Shown: piece by piece, positions 43,704 through 55,040 of the stretch
How positions within the stretch are numbered: the first letter of the stretch is position 1
Layout: each line of letters starts with the position of its first letter
Assembly: GCA_016183065.1 (NCBI GenBank)
Contig: JACPFF010000027.1
Coordinates: forward strand, 1 to 64,000
Length of the DNA stretch: 64,000 nt
Direction: 5' to 3'
Source: Deltaproteobacteria bacterium
GTDB lineage: Bacteria; UBA10199; GCA-002796325; JACPFF01
Program-made: the position numbers and the translations under genes
The notes under the pieces: generated by a model
The model's database searches: none
What the model was told of the DNA's origin: nothing
The model's input: the letters and a program-made list of their open reading frames with translations, nothing else

Positions 43704-44447
43704 ATGCAGATCCATTTCCTCGGCACGACCGGCTGGTTTACCACGGCCATGGGCGAGACGCCCTCGATCCTCATTGATGCGGCTGAGGCCTATGTCATCC
43801 TTGATGCCGGTCAGTCTTTGCGAAAGGTCCCTCCGCTCATCACGACCGAGAAACCGATCTATCTTTTCTTGAGCCACTTCCATCTGGACCACACCTATGG
43901 GTTCCACACGCTCCCCTTGTTTCATTCCCCTCAAGGCCTCACCATCTATGGACAACCGGGGACCGAACGACTGCTACACACCTTGATCGCCAGGCCATGG
44001 ACCTGCCCGATCGAACGGCTCAAGATCCCGGTGCGGATTCAGGACATCGACGCCGGAACCTATGATGCACCGATCCCCTTCACCTGCACGGCCCTCGTGC
44101 ATACGGATCCCTGCTTTGGTTATCGCCTCACGCTCGAGGGCAAAACCGTTGCGTACTGCACGGACACGGGCGTGTGTGCTGGCCTGCACACCCTCGCCAC
44201 CAAGGCGGACCTGCTGATTACGGAGTGTACGTGGCAGCATCCAAACGAACGGCCCGATTGGCCGCACCTGGCCCCCGAAGACGCGGCCACGGCGGCGCGC
44301 GATGCCGGGGCCCGTGCGCTCGCGCTCATCCATTTTGATGCCAACAATTACCGTACGCGGGGAGACCGTACCGACGCGGAGACACGCGCGAAGGCCATTT
44401 TCCCGAACACGCGCGCCATGCACGATGATGAAGTGATTCTGCTTTAA
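43704..44447 (+). CDS. Metallo-beta-lactamase-fold hydrolase
   Basis: 247-aa RNase Z-like or phosphodiesterase-like MBL protein. Metal motif His58-x-His60-x-Asp62-His63 (SHFHLDHT); further ligands are His in ALVHTD, Asp in YCTDTG and a late His in LALIHFD. N-terminal HFLGTTG is typical. It has no RNase Z exosite arm, so tRNA processing is not evident; the substrate is unknown. The ATG at 43704 is chosen; a TTG two codons earlier is in frame. It lies 21 bases after the Rsm22 gene in the same direction, probably in one operon. Confidence 0.85.
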   Translation: MQIHFLGTTGWFTTAMGETPSILIDAAEAYVILDAGQSLRKVPPLITTEKPIYLFLSHFHLDHTYGFHTLPLFHSPQGLTIYGQPGTERLLHTLIARPWTCPIERLKIPVRIQDIDAGTYDAPIPFTCTALVHTDPCFGYRLTLEGKTVAYCTDTGVCAGLHTLATKADLLITECTWQHPNERPDWPHLAPEDAATAARDAGARALALIHFDANNYRTRGDRTDAETRAKAIFPNTRAMHDDEVILL

Positions 44448-44505
44448 CAAAAACACTCTAAAAACACAATAAACTTCAAATAGTTACAAACCGTATGACG
44501 TACCC

Positions 44506-44937
44506 TTAATGCATTAAGACCTGGCGCTCGATATAGACCCACACCTCATTGATCGCGGCCTTGTCGAAGCGCCGCTCCTTATTGCGGGAGGTCTTGATGC
44601 GGACCGTCGACTGCCGCTTCCCTTCCGGGCGAATCAGCAGCGTCACCTGGTAGGCATCGAACTCCCGCTGCGGAATGTTCTCATCCACAAAAATCGAGAT
44701 GGCACGACGGTGCTGTTTTTCCCCCACGACCACCCCACTCTCCTTATCGGAATGGGTGAGCGTATATCCCAAATCAAAGAGCGATTCAATTGCCGCCTCA
44801 TAGACTTTTTCAAAGGGGGCGTCGATGGTCCGTGTCTCCAGCTGGGTAATGGCCGCCTGACTGAGCGGCGGTTCCCCCCATGTGGCGCATCCCACCAACA
44901 GGGGAACGAAGATTAGTAGTCGCATCGCATGGCGCAT
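44506..44937 (-). CDS. Small lipoprotein
   Basis: 143 aa. Signal peptide with lipobox LVGC (lipidated Cys17). GGAGGGGAG precedes the ATG. The mature part has a strand-helix pattern (RTIDAPFEKVYEAAIESLFDLGYTLTHSDKESGVVVGEK) seen in small envelope proteins that sense or bind ligands, ending with basic strands. Function unknown. It is 14 bases downstream of another small lipoprotein, so they are probably co-expressed. Confidence 0.78.
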   Translation of the reverse strand: MRHAMRLLIFVPLLVGCATWGEPPLSQAAITQLETRTIDAPFEKVYEAAIESLFDLGYTLTHSDKESGVVVGEKQHRRAISIFVDENIPQREFDAYQVTLLIRPEGKRQSTVRIKTSRNKERRFDKAAINEVWVYIERQVLMH

Positions 44938-44951
44938 GGTCTCCCCTCCGA

Positions 44952-45335
44952 TCAGAATTGTGTGGAATGCAACCGGTACTCTTGCACGACTTCGTGCCGA
45001 TCAAAGTCGATAATGAGCATGATCGACCGACTCGATCGCCGCGACGATTCTTTGCCATAGCTAAAGAGGAGAACCGTCAAGAAACCGCTGCTGCTGGTGA
45101 CATCGTGTGAGATCTTGTCGTAGGTCCATCGCTCGCGCCCTTCCTTATGGACGACCAAATCGGGCGGCCCAAAGATCTCCAGCACCTCCGCCTCGGTCGT
45201 CTCCCCGCGATAAATATATTTTTTGGCCATTCCGGGCGTGAGCGGGCTCTTTTGCATGGGCGCCTGCTGCAGACAGCCAACGCCTCCGATCACTATCGAC
45301 ACCATCAGGACATATTGCAGAATGCTTCGTATCAT
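44952..45335 (-). CDS. Small BamE/SmpA-like lipoprotein
   Basis: 127 aa. Lipobox GGVGC (lipidated Cys21). The mature segment IYRGETTEAEVLEIFGPPDLVVHKEGRERWTYDK has the turn-helix-GxP pattern of BamE/SmpA-like domains, suggesting an envelope assembly role, but BamE itself is not proven. AGAGGAG precedes the ATG. First of two coupled lipoprotein genes. Confidence 0.75.
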   Translation of the reverse strand: MIRSILQYVLMVSIVIGGVGCLQQAPMQKSPLTPGMAKKYIYRGETTEAEVLEIFGPPDLVVHKEGRERWTYDKISHDVTSSSGFLTVLLFSYGKESSRRSSRSIMLIIDFDRHEVVQEYRLHSTQF

Positions 45336-45364
45336 GTCGGTCTCCTCTTTCCTACGTGACGTAT

Positions 45365-46276
45365 TTACACGGTCTCGCGCAGATGTTCAATGATTGCCGT
45401 CAAATCGTCCGGGAGTGGCAATGCCAGATCGACCTTGGCCCCCGTCACGGGATGCCGAAAGGCCAACCGCGCGGCATGGAGCGTCAGTCGTTCAACCGGG
45501 AGCGGATCGTCTGGTGGTCCATATCGACGATCCCCGAGCACTGGATGCCCAATGGCAGCGCAATGGACACGAATCTGGTGGGTCCGCCCTGTCTCGACGC
45601 GGAGGCGCAGTAGTGTGGCCGCGGGATAACGCTCTTCCACGTGAAAGTGCGTCACTGCCGACTTGCCGCACGCTGCCGGCATGACCTTGCGCCCATGCCC
45701 AAATTCCCCCTTCGTGAGCGGGAGATCGATCGTCCCGTCTGATTGTTCGACTCCCCCACGGACGATGGCCAGATATTCACGCGCAATTTTGTGCGCCTTA
45801 AAGAGGGCAATGGCCCCTTCTCCTGCGCGCGATTTGGCCAGGAGGAGGATTCCGGAGGTGTCGCGATCGAGGCGGTGGAGGGGACGCGCATACGTGCCAC
45901 GCGCCCCGGGATGGCGTCGCCGCAAGTAGGCACGGACCTGATCGACCATGGTCGGTTCGCTGGTCGTCGACGTGGCCACCGCCAGCATACCGGGTGCCTT
46001 GGCGACCGCAATGAGGTCGCGGTCCTCAAAGAGAACGTCGATCCGCCGATGGGAGAGACGACGCTCGCGTTCCTGCGGTGTCCTGGCCGCATGGCAGGCC
46101 ACCCGGTCCCCGGCCTTGAGCGACCACTTGGCGATCGCGACTCTCCGCCCATTGATTGCCACACGACCGGCATCAAGCTGCTGTTTGGCCAGCTTCCGAC
46201 TCATCCCCGCCCGCTGTGCGAGCCAGAGATCGAGCCGCGTCCCCCCATCCTCTGCGGTCACAATCCAGTGTCCCAT
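45365..46276 (-). CDS. RluA-family pseudouridine synthase
   Basis: 303 aa. S4-like RNA-binding segment at residues about 12-70 (RLDLWLAQRAGMSRKLAKQQL), then the synthase domain with catalytic Asp in PLHRLDRDTSGILLLAK and the closing GRTHQIRVHCAAIGHPVLGD. Converts specific uridines in rRNA or tRNA to pseudouridine; RluC or RluD type cannot be decided. The frame is open to 46429; I chose ATG 46276 because conserved sequence begins there, though no strong ribosome-binding site is present. Confidence 0.92.
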   Translation of the reverse strand: MGHWIVTAEDGGTRLDLWLAQRAGMSRKLAKQQLDAGRVAINGRRVAIAKWSLKAGDRVACHAARTPQERERRLSHRRIDVLFEDRDLIAVAKAPGMLAVATSTTSEPTMVDQVRAYLRRRHPGARGTYARPLHRLDRDTSGILLLAKSRAGEGAIALFKAHKIAREYLAIVRGGVEQSDGTIDLPLTKGEFGHGRKVMPAACGKSAVTHFHVEERYPAATLLRLRVETGRTHQIRVHCAAIGHPVLGDRRYGPPDDPLPVERLTLHAARLAFRHPVTGAKVDLALPLPDDLTAIIEHLRETV

Positions 46277-46427
46277 GGTGGCTGGAGCCCAACCACATTC
46301 CCCCGCCTTTGACAATAGATTTACCGCCGCGCAGTGGCACTGAGGGGGCTTTGTCATTAATGAACCCCCGGAATAGGCCGTCGAAAAATCCTTGCCATCC
46401 GCCAAGACCCCTGCTACGGCCCACCGC

Positions 46428-46919
46428 ATGCCGATGATCGATCTTTCAGGGTTGACCGCAGAAATTCCGGATAATTGGAATTGTCAGGGGATGCTGACGC
46501 TGACGCTGCCGTCGCCCGATAAGAACGTGAAACCGAACGTCATTCTGACCAAGGAATTTCTCCCGCGGCCGATTCCCTTGGCCGAGTATTTTACCCGAAT
46601 CAAGGAATCGATCCAAAAGCGGGGGATCAAGGATCTCAAGATCAGCGACGAACGCGAAATTGTGGTCTCCGGCGTGCGCGGCAAAATCATGGTCTGTTCC
46701 TGGGATGTCTCGGCCATGGCCGCCATGCTGCAGCGGGAAAATCCGGAGCAAAAGGCCCCGGCCAATATTAAACCAGGCCAACTCGTCAAGCAGATCCAGG
46801 TGACCTTGCTCAAGGAGACCTTGGCCATCAACATGACCGCCAGTTTTCCTGCCGAGCAGTTCGATGTCTATTATCGTCCCTTCCAGCTTTTCCTCAAGAG
46901 CATGAAGATCGCCGAGTAA
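46428..46919 (+). CDS. DUF1795 (DcrB-like) domain protein
   Basis: 163 aa, cytoplasmic by sequence. Pattern: IPDNWNCQGMLTLTLPSPD, NVILTKEFLPRPIPLAEYF, later TLLKETLAINMTASFPAEQFD and a final phenylalanine-rich helix. This is the DcrB/DUF1795 fold, often found near type VI or Rhs systems, though none is seen here. An ATG at 46434 is also possible. It is divergent from the pseudouridine synthase and convergent with bTHX. Confidence 0.75.
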   Translation: MPMIDLSGLTAEIPDNWNCQGMLTLTLPSPDKNVKPNVILTKEFLPRPIPLAEYFTRIKESIQKRGIKDLKISDEREIVVSGVRGKIMVCSWDVSAMAAMLQRENPEQKAPANIKPGQLVKQIQVTLLKETLAINMTASFPAEQFDVYYRPFQLFLKSMKIAE

Positions 46920-46961
46920 GGGCGGACAACATCGCAGGGGACCTCTCACAATCACTGCGTA

Positions 46962-47060
46962 TTACTTCTTCGTCTTTTTCTTCGCCGCGCGTGGCCGTCG
47001 TTTCCCATAACTCTTGTTCACAATCTTGCCCCGTCGGGTCCGTTGATCGCCCTTCCCCAT
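46962..47060 (-). CDS. thx: Ribosomal protein bTHX
   Basis: A 32-residue, very basic peptide (MGKGDQRTRRGKI, NKSYGKRRPR, then an Ala/Lys-rich end). It matches the small 30S-subunit protein Thx, which sits in the head of the small subunit. GAGGAG lies seven bases before the ATG. It starts 18 bases after the gyrB stop, so it is probably read from the gyrB transcript. Such short genes are easily missed by annotation. Confidence 0.9.
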   Translation of the reverse strand: MGKGDQRTRRGKIVNKSYGKRRPRAAKKKTKK

Positions 47061-47078
47061 GATACCACTCCTCTCGCG

Positions 47079-49544
<2,466 letters not shown>

Positions 49545-49663
49545 TCACCGCAAGATCAAGAACGGCGCCAGCTGGCGCCGCATCTTTCCAGAAAATCGTA
49601 ACAAGAAAAACTCCAGAAGTAAAGGAAAATTAAAGGGAAATTCGGGCGTATCTTTCCTATTGT

Positions 49664-49942
49664 GCGCACGACGCACCCCTCACATTTTGGCGTACCGCCT
49701 CGGGTTTTGAAGTCGATCTCATTATTGGGGACCTGGATGTGGCCATTGAGTTCAAATCGGCAAAAAAGATCCTTGCCAATCATTTAAAGGGTATCCGTGC
49801 GTTCCATGAAGAACATCGGGCCAGGCGATTACTCGTCGTCTCCTGTGATCCGGGAGTCCGAAAAACAGGCGAGGGCATTGAACTGATGCATTGGCAGACG
49901 TTTTGCCGCCAACTGTGGAAAGGCGCGATTGTTCAATCATGA
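49664..49942 (+). pseudogene. C-terminal remnant of a DUF4143 ATPase
   Basis: In one frame, FWRTASGFEVDLIIGD, then AIEFKSAKKI, GIRAFHEEH and a final WKG match the C-terminal domain of the intact protein at 7006-8166 (for example YFRTENGVEVDLVIE, IEIKS, RSFHEEF). The ATPase part is missing. The rest of the 49515-50022 gap has no other gene that I can see. Confidence 0.7.
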
Positions 49943-49987
49943 TTGCCGCCGTTCCGCAGCAGAATTGAGCACAAATTGTAATGGTAA

Positions 49988-50015
49988 TTGACAATTATAC
50001 AAATAAATATACAAT
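49988..50015 (+). promoter_or_regulatory. Promoter of the nucleotidyltransferase gene (leaderless)
   Basis: TTGACA (49988-49993), 16 bases, TACAAT (50010-50015). The -10 ends seven bases before the ATG and there is no Shine-Dalgarno, so transcription should start at or next to the start codon. The segment is strongly AT-rich. Confidence 0.65.
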
Positions 50016-50022
50016 TTAGGCA

Positions 50023-50547
50023 ATGAATAAAGAAATCATGTTATTAGCACTCAAGTCATTGGACCATCATCTTGATGTCCCCACGAAATTATTGATTGGC
50101 GGCGGCGCGGCGATGCTCCTCGCCTACGGTTTTCCGGTGTCCACTCTGGATATCGATGGCCTTGTTTTCCAGAGTGACATCACGCAGGTTGAACTCGATC
50201 CGCTTGTGAAGGCGGTCGCGAAAGAACACGCGCTCCCCGCGGACTGGCTCAATAGTTATTTCAATACGTTTCTCTTTGCATTGCCACGCGATTATGGCTC
50301 GCGACTGTTCCAGATTTTTTCCGGCCAACAGCTCACGGTCTATGCGCTGAGCATGGAAGATTTGCTGGTCCTGAAGTGCTTTGCCGGTCGCCAAAAGGAT
50401 GTGGGCCATGCCCGTGCCCTGCTCCGGAAGATCCCCGATTACCGTATTGTCGAAGATCATTTACATGCCGCACGAGACCGAAATCTTCCGGGAGCAGAGG
50501 CGGCGATCACCTTTTTTGAAGACCTGCTCGAAGATGTAGGGATATAA
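50023..50547 (+). CDS. DUF6036/AbiEii-like nucleotidyltransferase
   Basis: 174 aa. Nucleotidyltransferase-fold signs: GGGAAMLLAYGFPVSTLDIDGLVF (residues about 26-49), with the Gly loop and D-x-D metal pair, and a later VLKCFAGRQKDVGHAR helix typical of the DUF6036 and AbiEii groups. Such proteins occur as toxins or antitoxins that transfer nucleotides to tRNA or protein. The partner gene follows after two bases. It sits in an island that separates recF from gyrB. Whether it is the toxin or the antitoxin cannot be told from sequence. Confidence 0.75.
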   Translation: MNKEIMLLALKSLDHHLDVPTKLLIGGGAAMLLAYGFPVSTLDIDGLVFQSDITQVELDPLVKAVAKEHALPADWLNSYFNTFLFALPRDYGSRLFQIFSGQQLTVYALSMEDLLVLKCFAGRQKDVGHARALLRKIPDYRIVEDHLHAARDRNLPGAEAAITFFEDLLEDVGI

Positions 50548-50549
50548 TT

Positions 50550-51281
50550 GTGCATCTCACGATTCCGTCTGCTGCAGATCTAACCCATCTCTACTACGAA
50601 CTCGGTCGCCTCGGGGTTCGCACTGTTGGCCAACCGATTCCATGGCAATTTTCGCCGAAAAACGCGGAGGAACTGCTGGCCCTCGCGGCAGATTGTTCGC
50701 GCTACGATCCTCGTCTCTTCGATGCATTGGTGGAATTTCTCTGGCGCTCGTGGTCGACCTTTCATCCGGTACGACTTCGCCGGGCCATGGCCACAATGTG
50801 GACCCCACAGGTTTTTGGTGTCCTTGCGGAATTTTTTCACGCTCGAACATCCGATCGTGAGTGTCACTACTATTACGAATATCTTCTTCGGGGGTATGCC
50901 AGGGTTCCCTATCAGTTTTTCTTCCACTTCCTCCACGGACCAGGAACGGCCAGCGCTCAGCGTACAGCAGAAGAATCCCTGGCAGAATTTCGGCGGTGGG
51001 GATTTTTGGCGACAGAGCGACCGATCATCGATCAACGGGAAAAAACGACATGTGGAAGATATGAACCTGAAACGCGGTCACGTATTCTTCATCGACTATT
51101 GCACAGAACAAACGTCATTACGACCGATCAATATCTGACCGCTCTTGATCACTCTATCTCACGCCAGCAGGCCGTGCTCGATCTGCGTCGGTATCCAGGG
51201 CTTCAGCAGAGAGGGCACGGTCGTGGGGCGCGATGGCAACGTGGCCACCCGTCACGGTCACCGTCTCCCCGCCGGGGATAG
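50550..51281 (+). CDS. Unknown partner of the nucleotidyltransferase
   Basis: 243 aa as read. It starts at GTG, with AGGGA seven bases upstream and inside the end of the preceding gene. No recognised domain: mostly helical, rich in Tyr, Phe, His and Arg, with FHPVRLRRAMATMWTPQVFGVLAEFFH and a C-terminal NVITTDQYLTALDHSISRQQ that might be a small winged-helix. From about 51154 the frame runs antisense to recF and becomes Arg/Gly/His-rich, so the last ~42 residues are probably not native. The gene and its partner form a two-gene module of TA-like design. Confidence 0.55.
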   Translation: MHLTIPSAADLTHLYYELGRLGVRTVGQPIPWQFSPKNAEELLALAADCSRYDPRLFDALVEFLWRSWSTFHPVRLRRAMATMWTPQVFGVLAEFFHARTSDRECHYYYEYLLRGYARVPYQFFFHFLHGPGTASAQRTAEESLAEFRRWGFLATERPIIDQREKTTCGRYEPETRSRILHRLLHRTNVITTDQYLTALDHSISRQQAVLDLRRYPGLQQRGHGRGARWQRGHPSRSPSPRRG

Positions 51282-52311
51282 CCCGCTGCAAAACCTCGCC
51301 GATATGGATCGTGGTCAGCACAATCTGGCACGTCATGGCATGGAGGGTCTCGAGGAGGGCTGCGAGGCGTTGCGGGTCGAGCTCGCTCGCCACGTCGTCA
51401 AGCAGCAAGATTGGGAGGCGCCCCGAGGTGTCCTGCACCAACGCGACCTCGGCCAATTTGAGACTGATCACCACACTGCGATGCTGTCCCTGCGAGCCAA
51501 AGTGTTGTAAGTCGTTTCCGGCCACCATGGCCACGAGATTGTCGCGCTGTGGCCCTGCCACGGTGATCCCCCGCACGAACTCTTCATCCTGCCGCGCAGC
51601 GAGGACCGCGCGAAAGGTCGCTGCATCGGCCACATGCGGCGAGTAGTGCAAGACAATTTCGCCATCGCATGCGGCAAATTGTGCGTAAATGGCCGGAAGG
51701 AACGCCTGCAAGCGTTCTACCCAGCTCCGGCGGGCGACCACGAGCTCGGCACCACAGGCGATCAGCTGCTCGGTCCACGGCTCCAGTTGGCAGGCGCGGG
51801 CGCCCTGGGCCCATTCCATGCTGTCGTGGAGGAGGCGATTGCGTTGGCGCAGCACGCGGTCGTAGTTGCGGAGGAGATTACGGTAGCTCGGATCAATCCC
51901 GCTGATGAGCCGGTCGAGATATTCGCGACGATGCTGCGGTCCCGTGCGAAAGAGAAGCGTCTCCTCCGGGGCAAAGAGGATGCAATAGGGCCATGTCCGA
52001 TCGGGTCGTCGGACGCCTTTCCCGTTTTTCAGGAACCGGCGGCGCCCGGCAATCTCTACAGCAAACTGATCGATCAATCCCCCGGTCATGGCCTGCGCCC
52101 GTATAACGGCCGCTCCCCGATCATGTGCGATCAGATCGTGCCGTTCCGAGGTGCGAAAGGAATCGCCGCGGCCCAGGTAATAGAGCGCCTCCAGCAGATT
52201 GGTTTTTCCCTGCGCATTATCCCCCACAATGCGCGTCACCTGGGGGTGCAGGGCCAGTTCCAACGTCTGGTAATTGCGAAAATGGACGAGTGAGAGATGT
52301 TGGAGAATCAT
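51154..52311 (-). CDS. recF: DNA recombination/repair protein RecF
   Basis: SMC-like ATPase that helps load RecA at gaps. 385 aa. Walker A GDNAQGKTNLLEAL (30s region), signature Q-loop segment (LLFRTGPQHRREYLDRLIS), and the C-terminal LLLDDVASELDPQRLAALLE Walker B/D-loop. The start overlaps the end of dnaN. The last ~20 residues (after GGHVA) are charged and atypical, and are antisense to the unknown gene at 50550-51281, suggesting that the island insertion replaced the native stop. Confidence 0.96.
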   Translation of the reverse strand: MILQHLSLVHFRNYQTLELALHPQVTRIVGDNAQGKTNLLEALYYLGRGDSFRTSERHDLIAHDRGAAVIRAQAMTGGLIDQFAVEIAGRRRFLKNGKGVRRPDRTWPYCILFAPEETLLFRTGPQHRREYLDRLISGIDPSYRNLLRNYDRVLRQRNRLLHDSMEWAQGARACQLEPWTEQLIACGAELVVARRSWVERLQAFLPAIYAQFAACDGEIVLHYSPHVADAATFRAVLAARQDEEFVRGITVAGPQRDNLVAMVAGNDLQHFGSQGQHRSVVISLKLAEVALVQDTSGRLPILLLDDVASELDPQRLAALLETLHAMTCQIVLTTIHIGEVLQRAIPGGETVTVTGGHVAIAPHDRALSAEALDTDADRARPAGVR

Positions 52312-53426
52312 TACAGGCGCATTGGCATAATCACGGCAAGAAAGTTCCGGTCAAATTCCGAGCGAAAGAGTGCCGGCCCCATCTCCCCTTTGAGCTCCAT
52401 CACCACCTGTTCATCCGCCATGACATTCAGAAGGTCGAGAAAATACCGTCCATTGAAGCCGATCTCAAAGGTTTCGCCTTGATACTTCACCTGCAACTCT
52501 TCATGCGCCTCCCCAATGTCGGGATTCTTTGCGGTCAATTCCAGGTGTTTTGGGGAGATTCTGAACCGAATTCCACGCGATCGATCGGTGGTGACCAATT
52601 GCACCCGCCGAATCGACTGTTGCAAGATTTCGCGCCCAACGGAAATAACCCACTTGTGGCTGTCTGGAATCACCTGCTGATATGGCGGGAATTGCCCGTC
52701 GATGAGCCGAATAATCAGAGTGACATTATCTTTCTGCACGGTGACCTGCTTGGTCCCGATGGCCAATTGAAAGGTCCCATCGACCCCTTCAAGGAGGCGC
52801 TTCCACTCGAGGATCCCTTTGCGCGGGATAATCACGCCGCTCTCCAGTTTCCATTTCCCCTTAACGGCCCGGTCTGCATACGCCAAGCGGTGGCCATCTG
52901 TAGCCACCAGTCGCAAACGCGCCGTCCCGTCGTCCCCCTTCACCTGTTCCATCAAGACGCCATTGAGTGTGTACCGCGTCTCATCGGTCGACATGGCATA
53001 GGCGGTCTTCGTCACCATGTCGAGAAAGTCGGCGACATCGACGATCATGAAGTGCTCTTTTCCACTCTCCGGCAATTTGGGAAATTCCTCGGCCGAAAGA
53101 CCAACGATCTTGAAATGCGATTTTCCGGACTTCACTTCCATCCAATGATTCGGCAAGGCATGGAGATGGACACGATCATCGGGGAGTTCCTTGACAATAT
53201 CAAAGAGTGACCGCGCACTGACCGTTAATTCCCCCTCTGTGACCACTTCCGTCGCTAGATCAGCCACGAATCCCACTTCAAGATCCGTAGCGCTGAGGGT
53301 CAGGGTTTTTCCATGTGCGCATAGACAGACATTGGCGAGGAGAGGCATGGTGGTTTTTCGTTCTACGATACTGCTCGCCAACACTAACCCTTGTACGAGA
53401 TCTTTTTTTTGAATTTTTATGTCCAT
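52311..53426 (-). CDS. dnaN: DNA polymerase III beta sliding clamp
   Basis: Ring-shaped processivity clamp, 371 aa. Three repeated clamp folds: MDIKIQKKDLVQGLVLASSIVERK at the start, the central LVATDGHRLAYAD, and the C-terminal DLLNVMADEQVVMELKGEMGPALFR ending in the typical MPMRL. ATG 53426 is used; the frame is open ten codons further. It overlaps recF by one base. Part of the classic dnaA-dnaN-recF-gyrB order. Confidence 0.98.
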   Translation of the reverse strand: MDIKIQKKDLVQGLVLASSIVERKTTMPLLANVCLCAHGKTLTLSATDLEVGFVADLATEVVTEGELTVSARSLFDIVKELPDDRVHLHALPNHWMEVKSGKSHFKIVGLSAEEFPKLPESGKEHFMIVDVADFLDMVTKTAYAMSTDETRYTLNGVLMEQVKGDDGTARLRLVATDGHRLAYADRAVKGKWKLESGVIIPRKGILEWKRLLEGVDGTFQLAIGTKQVTVQKDNVTLIIRLIDGQFPPYQQVIPDSHKWVISVGREILQQSIRRVQLVTTDRSRGIRFRISPKHLELTAKNPDIGEAHEELQVKYQGETFEIGFNGRYFLDLLNVMADEQVVMELKGEMGPALFRSEFDRNFLAVIMPMRL

Positions 53427-53690
53427 AGAATCCCCGCTCTTCTTTCTTTTAATCATGAATATATAAAACCAGTAGTAATAGTAGTAGCGGCTGTGAATAT
53501 GTGGGTAACAGATCCAATGTGGTGATGTCGAACGACAATTGTCTGTGAATGGCCTCTGGATGACGTCCGTGAGTTATCCCGAGCTATGCACATGCTGTGA
53601 GGATAGAATTGCTATTGCGGGAATGTCAACAATCGAATCATGCCCAATGCACAGCAAATGCACAGGAATTCACAGCGAACGTGGGGATAA
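53427..53690. promoter_or_regulatory. dnaA-dnaN intergenic region with degenerate DnaA boxes
   Basis: Near-matches to TGTGGATAA: TGTGGGTAA (53500-53508), TGGGGATAA (53682-53690) and TTATCCCGA (53574-53582). A repeated CACAG word also occurs. These may serve dnaA/dnaN control or a secondary part of the origin. No gene is seen. Confidence 0.45.
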
Positions 53691-55040
53691 CTACACCAGA
53701 CTTTTTTCGAGGAATTCGATGTCGCCGCGCAGTCGAGCATCTGTCGTGATTTGTGCAGAAATCTTCCGACAGGCATGCATGACCGTGGTATGATCCTTGC
53801 CGCCGAATTTATGGCCGATTTCGGGAAAGGAACTCTTCACATGCTTCTTGCAGAGATACATGGCAATTTGCCGCGGAAAGGCCAGATGCTTCATCCGACG
53901 GGCCGATTTCATATCGGAGAGTTTGATCTGGTAAAAGTCGGCGACCAATTTTTGCACGTTTTCAATGGAGCAGCGATTCGGCTCATCCTTGATGAGATTT
54001 CGGAGTACCTCACGCGCCAGCTCAACCGTGATCGGGAGAGCATTCAGCGAGGAATAGGCCGACAGACGGATGAGCGATCCTTCGAGTTCACGGACATTGG
54101 TCCGGATCTGCTGGGCCAGAAAGAAGGCGACCTCGTCCGTGAGCCGCACATTATCGCACTCGGCCTTCTTGTGCAGAATAGCGATCCTTGTTTCGAGATC
54201 GGGAGGCTGCATATCGGCTATCAGCCCCCATTCGAATCGCGTGCGGAGCCGCTCTTCCAGGAGTGGAATATCTTTTGGAAATTGATCGCTTGTGACGACG
54301 ATCTGTTTTTGCGCCTCGTAGAGACAATTGAAGGTATGGAAAAATTCCTCTTGGGTGCGCTCCTTGCCGGCAATAAATTGAATATCATCCATGAGCAAGA
54401 TGTCGCAACTCTCGCGATATTTTCGTCGCAGCTCCCCCATTTTGTCGAACCGGATTCCGTGAATCACTTCATTCATGAAGCGCTCCGACCCGATGTTGAG
54501 GATGCGCAGATTCGGATGCGTCTGTTGGACACTGAGACCAATCGCGTGGAGAAGATGGGTCTTTCCGAGACCAACCCCCCCATAAATAAAGAGGGGGTTG
54601 TAGTGGCCACCGGGAAACTCGGCGACGGCCTTGCACGCCGCACTCGCAAACTGGTTATTGGCCCCCGTGACAAATCGGTCAAAACTGTATCGCGGATTGA
54701 GGGCCTCGGCAATCGGGGCACGGACGATTGAGGTGACAAGCGGTGAGGATGGACGCGAGTTTGATTGTTCGCCCTTCACCGGGACCGCGCTGTCGGGTGC
54801 GGGTTCGCGAATCTCAAATTGGAGGGCAACGTCGTTGCCGGTCAGTTTTTTTAATTCTTCACGGATCGTATCGCTGTAATAATCGGTCAACCAATCTTTG
54901 GTGAAAATATTGGGAACGGCCAAAAGAAGGTTCTCATCGTTGGACTCCACACAATGGACCTGTCCAAACCAGGCACTGTAATTGACATCGCTGATTTTAC
55001 TGCGGATTTTACCGAGGATCTCTTGCCAAATTTCCGACAT
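53691..55040 (-). CDS. dnaA: Chromosomal replication initiator DnaA
   Basis: Binds DnaA boxes and melts oriC. 449 aa. Domain I at 1-80 (MSEIWQEILGKIRSKI), a variable Ser/Pro linker, the AAA+ domain (NPLFIYGGVGLGKTHLLHAIG; Walker B LLMDDIQF), and the C-terminal DNA-binding helix-turn-helix with GGKDHTTVMHACRKI. The ATG at 55040 matches the conserved N-terminus; the longer frame is a run of Cys and Trp and is rejected. It reads leftward away from the oriC candidate. Confidence 0.98.
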   Translation of the reverse strand: MSEIWQEILGKIRSKISDVNYSAWFGQVHCVESNDENLLLAVPNIFTKDWLTDYYSDTIREELKKLTGNDVALQFEIREPAPDSAVPVKGEQSNSRPSSPLVTSIVRAPIAEALNPRYSFDRFVTGANNQFASAACKAVAEFPGGHYNPLFIYGGVGLGKTHLLHAIGLSVQQTHPNLRILNIGSERFMNEVIHGIRFDKMGELRRKYRESCDILLMDDIQFIAGKERTQEEFFHTFNCLYEAQKQIVVTSDQFPKDIPLLEERLRTRFEWGLIADMQPPDLETRIAILHKKAECDNVRLTDEVAFFLAQQIRTNVRELEGSLIRLSAYSSLNALPITVELAREVLRNLIKDEPNRCSIENVQKLVADFYQIKLSDMKSARRMKHLAFPRQIAMYLCKKHVKSSFPEIGHKFGGKDHTTVMHACRKISAQITTDARLRGDIEFLEKSLV

